Source: Lichenifustis flavocetrariae (GTDB lineage: Bacteria; Pseudomonadota; Alphaproteobacteria; Rhizobiales; Beijerinckiaceae). From it: a stretch of 64,000 nucleotides of DNA. Positions 62,716 through 64,000 of this stretch are shown here, one piece after another. A model generated the notes under the pieces. That model did not search any database. It was given only the letters and a program-made list of their open reading frames with translations, and was not told where the DNA came from. How positions within the stretch are numbered: the first letter of the stretch is position 1; each line of letters opens with the position of its first letter. A program made the translations under genes and the position numbers. Where the stretch lies: positions 1-64,000 of the forward strand of contig NZ_JAMOIM010000020.1 in the NCBI RefSeq assembly GCF_026130545.1. Direction: 5' to 3'.

Positions 62716-63914
62716 GCGGCCCCCCGTCTGGATTCGGCGGTCGCGGCCTCGATATCGACACAGGCCGCCTCCAGCCGACGGCAGCAGTCCGCGACCTCCG
62801 CCTCGGTCACCACCAAGGGGGGCAGGAGCCGCACCACATTGTCGCCGGCCGCGATCACCAGGAGATGATGGCGGCGCGCGGCCGCCACAAATTCGGTGTT
62901 GGGGGTGGTCAGGCGAAGCCCGAGCATCAGCCCCTCGCCACGTATTTCCGCAATAATCCCCGGATGCGCGTCCTTGAGCGCGGCGAGGCGCTGCTTGATC
63001 GACAGGCCTAGAAGCTTGACACGCGGCAGGAACTCCGGATCGAGCAGCACGTCGAGCACGGCATTGCCGACGCTCATGGCGAGTGGGTTGCCGCCGAAGG
63101 TCGTGCCGTGGCTCCCGAGCGTCATACCGGACGCGGCCTCGTGGGTGGCGAGGCAAGCCCCCATGGGAAAGCCGCCGCCGATCCCCTTCGCGACCGACAT
63201 GATATCAGGGCTGATGCCACTCGGCTCGTAAGCGAAGAGATAACCGGTGCGTCCGACACCGCTTTGCACCTCGTCCATGACGAGCATCAGGCCGTGCTTG
63301 TCACACAAGGCCCGGTAGGCCCGCAGCAGCTCGCTCTGCATCACCCGGATGCCGCCTTCACCTTGGATCGGTTCGAGCATGATGGCAGCGGTCTCTGGCC
63401 CGATGGCCGTCTCGGTCGCTGCGAGATCGCCGAACGGCACCTGATCGAACCCGTCGACCTTCGGTCCGAACCCGTCGATGTATTTCTGCTGTCCGCCGGC
63501 CGCGATCGTGGCAAGCGTCCGGCCGTGGAAGGCGCCTTCGATCGTGATGACCCGGAACCGCTCGGAATGGCCTTTGGCAGCATGATACTTCCGAGCCATC
63601 TTGATGGCCGCCTCGTTGGCTTCGGCGCCCGAATTTGTGAAGAAGACCACATCGGCGAACGAGGCATCCGTCAGGCGCTTGGCGAGACGCTCTCCCTCAG
63701 GAATGCGATGCAGGTTCGAACTGTGCCAGAGCTTGCCGGCCTGCTCGGTAAGTGCGGCCACGAGATGCGGGTGCGAATAGCCAAGCGAGGCCACGGCGAT
63801 GCCGGCGCCAAAATCCAAATAGCGCTCCCCCTCGCGGGTCGTGAGCCATGCGCCATCGCCACGCTCGAAGCTGAGCTCGCTCCGGGCAAATACGGGAAGC
63901 AACGAAGAAGTCAT
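62712..63914 (-). CDS. argD: Acetylornithine aminotransferase
   Basis: A 400-residue PLP enzyme of arginine (and lysine) synthesis. Motifs are [21 protein letters not shown] near 96, [14 protein letters not shown] near 215 and the PLP lysine in [14 protein letters not shown] near 246. The start ATG 63914 gives the family N-terminus [10 protein letters not shown]. It leads the argD-argF-hslO operon; the promoter is at 63915-64000 or beyond the window. Confidence 0.97.
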   Translation of the reverse strand: MTSSLLPVFARSELSFERGDGAWLTTREGERYLDFGAGIAVASLGYSHPHLVAALTEQAGKLWHSSNLHRIPEGERLAKRLTDASFADVVFFTNSGAEANEAAIKMARKYHAAKGHSERFRVITIEGAFHGRTLATIAAGGQQKYIDGFGPKVDGFDQVPFGDLAATETAIGPETAAIMLEPIQGEGGIRVMQSELLRAYRALCDKHGLMLVMDEVQSGVGRTGYLFAYEPSGISPDIMSVAKGIGGGFPMGACLATHEAASGMTLGSHGTTFGGNPLAMSVGNAVLDVLLDPEFLPRVKLLGLSIKQRLAALKDAHPGIIAEIRGEGLMLGLRLTTPNTEFVAAARRHHLLVIAAGDNVVRLLPPLVVTEAEVADCCRRLEAACVDIEAATAESRRGAA

Positions 63915-64000
63915 CGGCTTAACCTTGCGTCGACATGGCCTTAGGGTTTGCGGCCGCCCTTTGAAAACGACAGTTCCGGCCATTGCGTTGCAAGACCGAG
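63915..64000. other. argD upstream region
   Basis: 86 bases upstream of argD on the minus strand. This is probably the operon promoter and leader. No other element is recognisable before the window ends. Confidence 0.35.

Overview
The window is high-GC chromosomal DNA from an alphaproteobacterium, most likely a member of the Hyphomicrobiales (Rhizobiales). The evidence is a SciP (CtrA inhibitor) gene, a hemE/ppsR-flanked origin-like region dense in GANTC (CcrM-type) sites, an NdvA/ChvA-like cyclic-glucan exporter and a gene-transfer-agent-like tail module. The family cannot be fixed from sequence alone.

Region 1 (1 to about 27.7 kb) is the late half of a prophage; terminase, integrase and early genes would lie to the left, outside the window. 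The head module has a DUF2213 protease, a decoration protein, a DUF1073 portal and a DUF2184 capsid protein, followed by connector genes. The tail module follows the gene order of the RcGTA tail genes: tail tube, frameshifted chaperone, mini tape measure, DUF2460, DUF2163, NlpC/P60 and TIM-barrel megatron. It continues with tail-tip/receptor proteins, an SGNH hydrolase, a glycosyltransferase and a lysis cassette. The most striking feature is that the only intact portal gene (2924-5071) is fused at its 3' end to a Cys/His-rich, HNH-like nuclease-toxin domain. It is followed with a 4-bp overlap by an AT-rich Imm21-like immunity gene, and two truncated portal copies lie on either side (319-911 and 5667-6606). 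Other accessory cargo is a cupin, a degenerate M23 peptidase and a GIY-YIG-like gene between the g14 and g15 homologues, an AT-rich PIN-like gene at 19.8 kb, and a BrnT/HTH toxin-antitoxin pair whose toxin carries a frameshift. Palindromic REP-type elements punctuate the structural operon.

Region 2 (27.8 to 39.3 kb) is host chromosome: a glucan ABC exporter, a YceI / cytochrome b561 / YceI operon, a GT9 glycosyltransferase, a GFA-family protein, and a GbsR-type regulator with matching palindromes before itself and before a membrane-protein/SDR-DoxX/DUF2269 operon. Next come a dadA-like amino-acid oxidase behind a tandem glycine riboswitch, then maf and ppsR.

Region 3 (39.3 to 64 kb) starts with a candidate oriC between ppsR and hemE. 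It continues with hemE-hemJ, a UPF0104 membrane protein, DUF3297, sciP with a CtrA-like box, mnmA, a PmtA-like methyltransferase, a D-lactate-dehydrogenase-type flavoprotein, a VOC/WYL pair, ykgO, a TPR protein, an SDR, an inositol-dehydrogenase-like gene, pyrC, a chemoreceptor, a fused 5-oxoprolinase, a DUF485/ActP acetate symporter operon, and an argD-argF-hslO operon on the minus strand.
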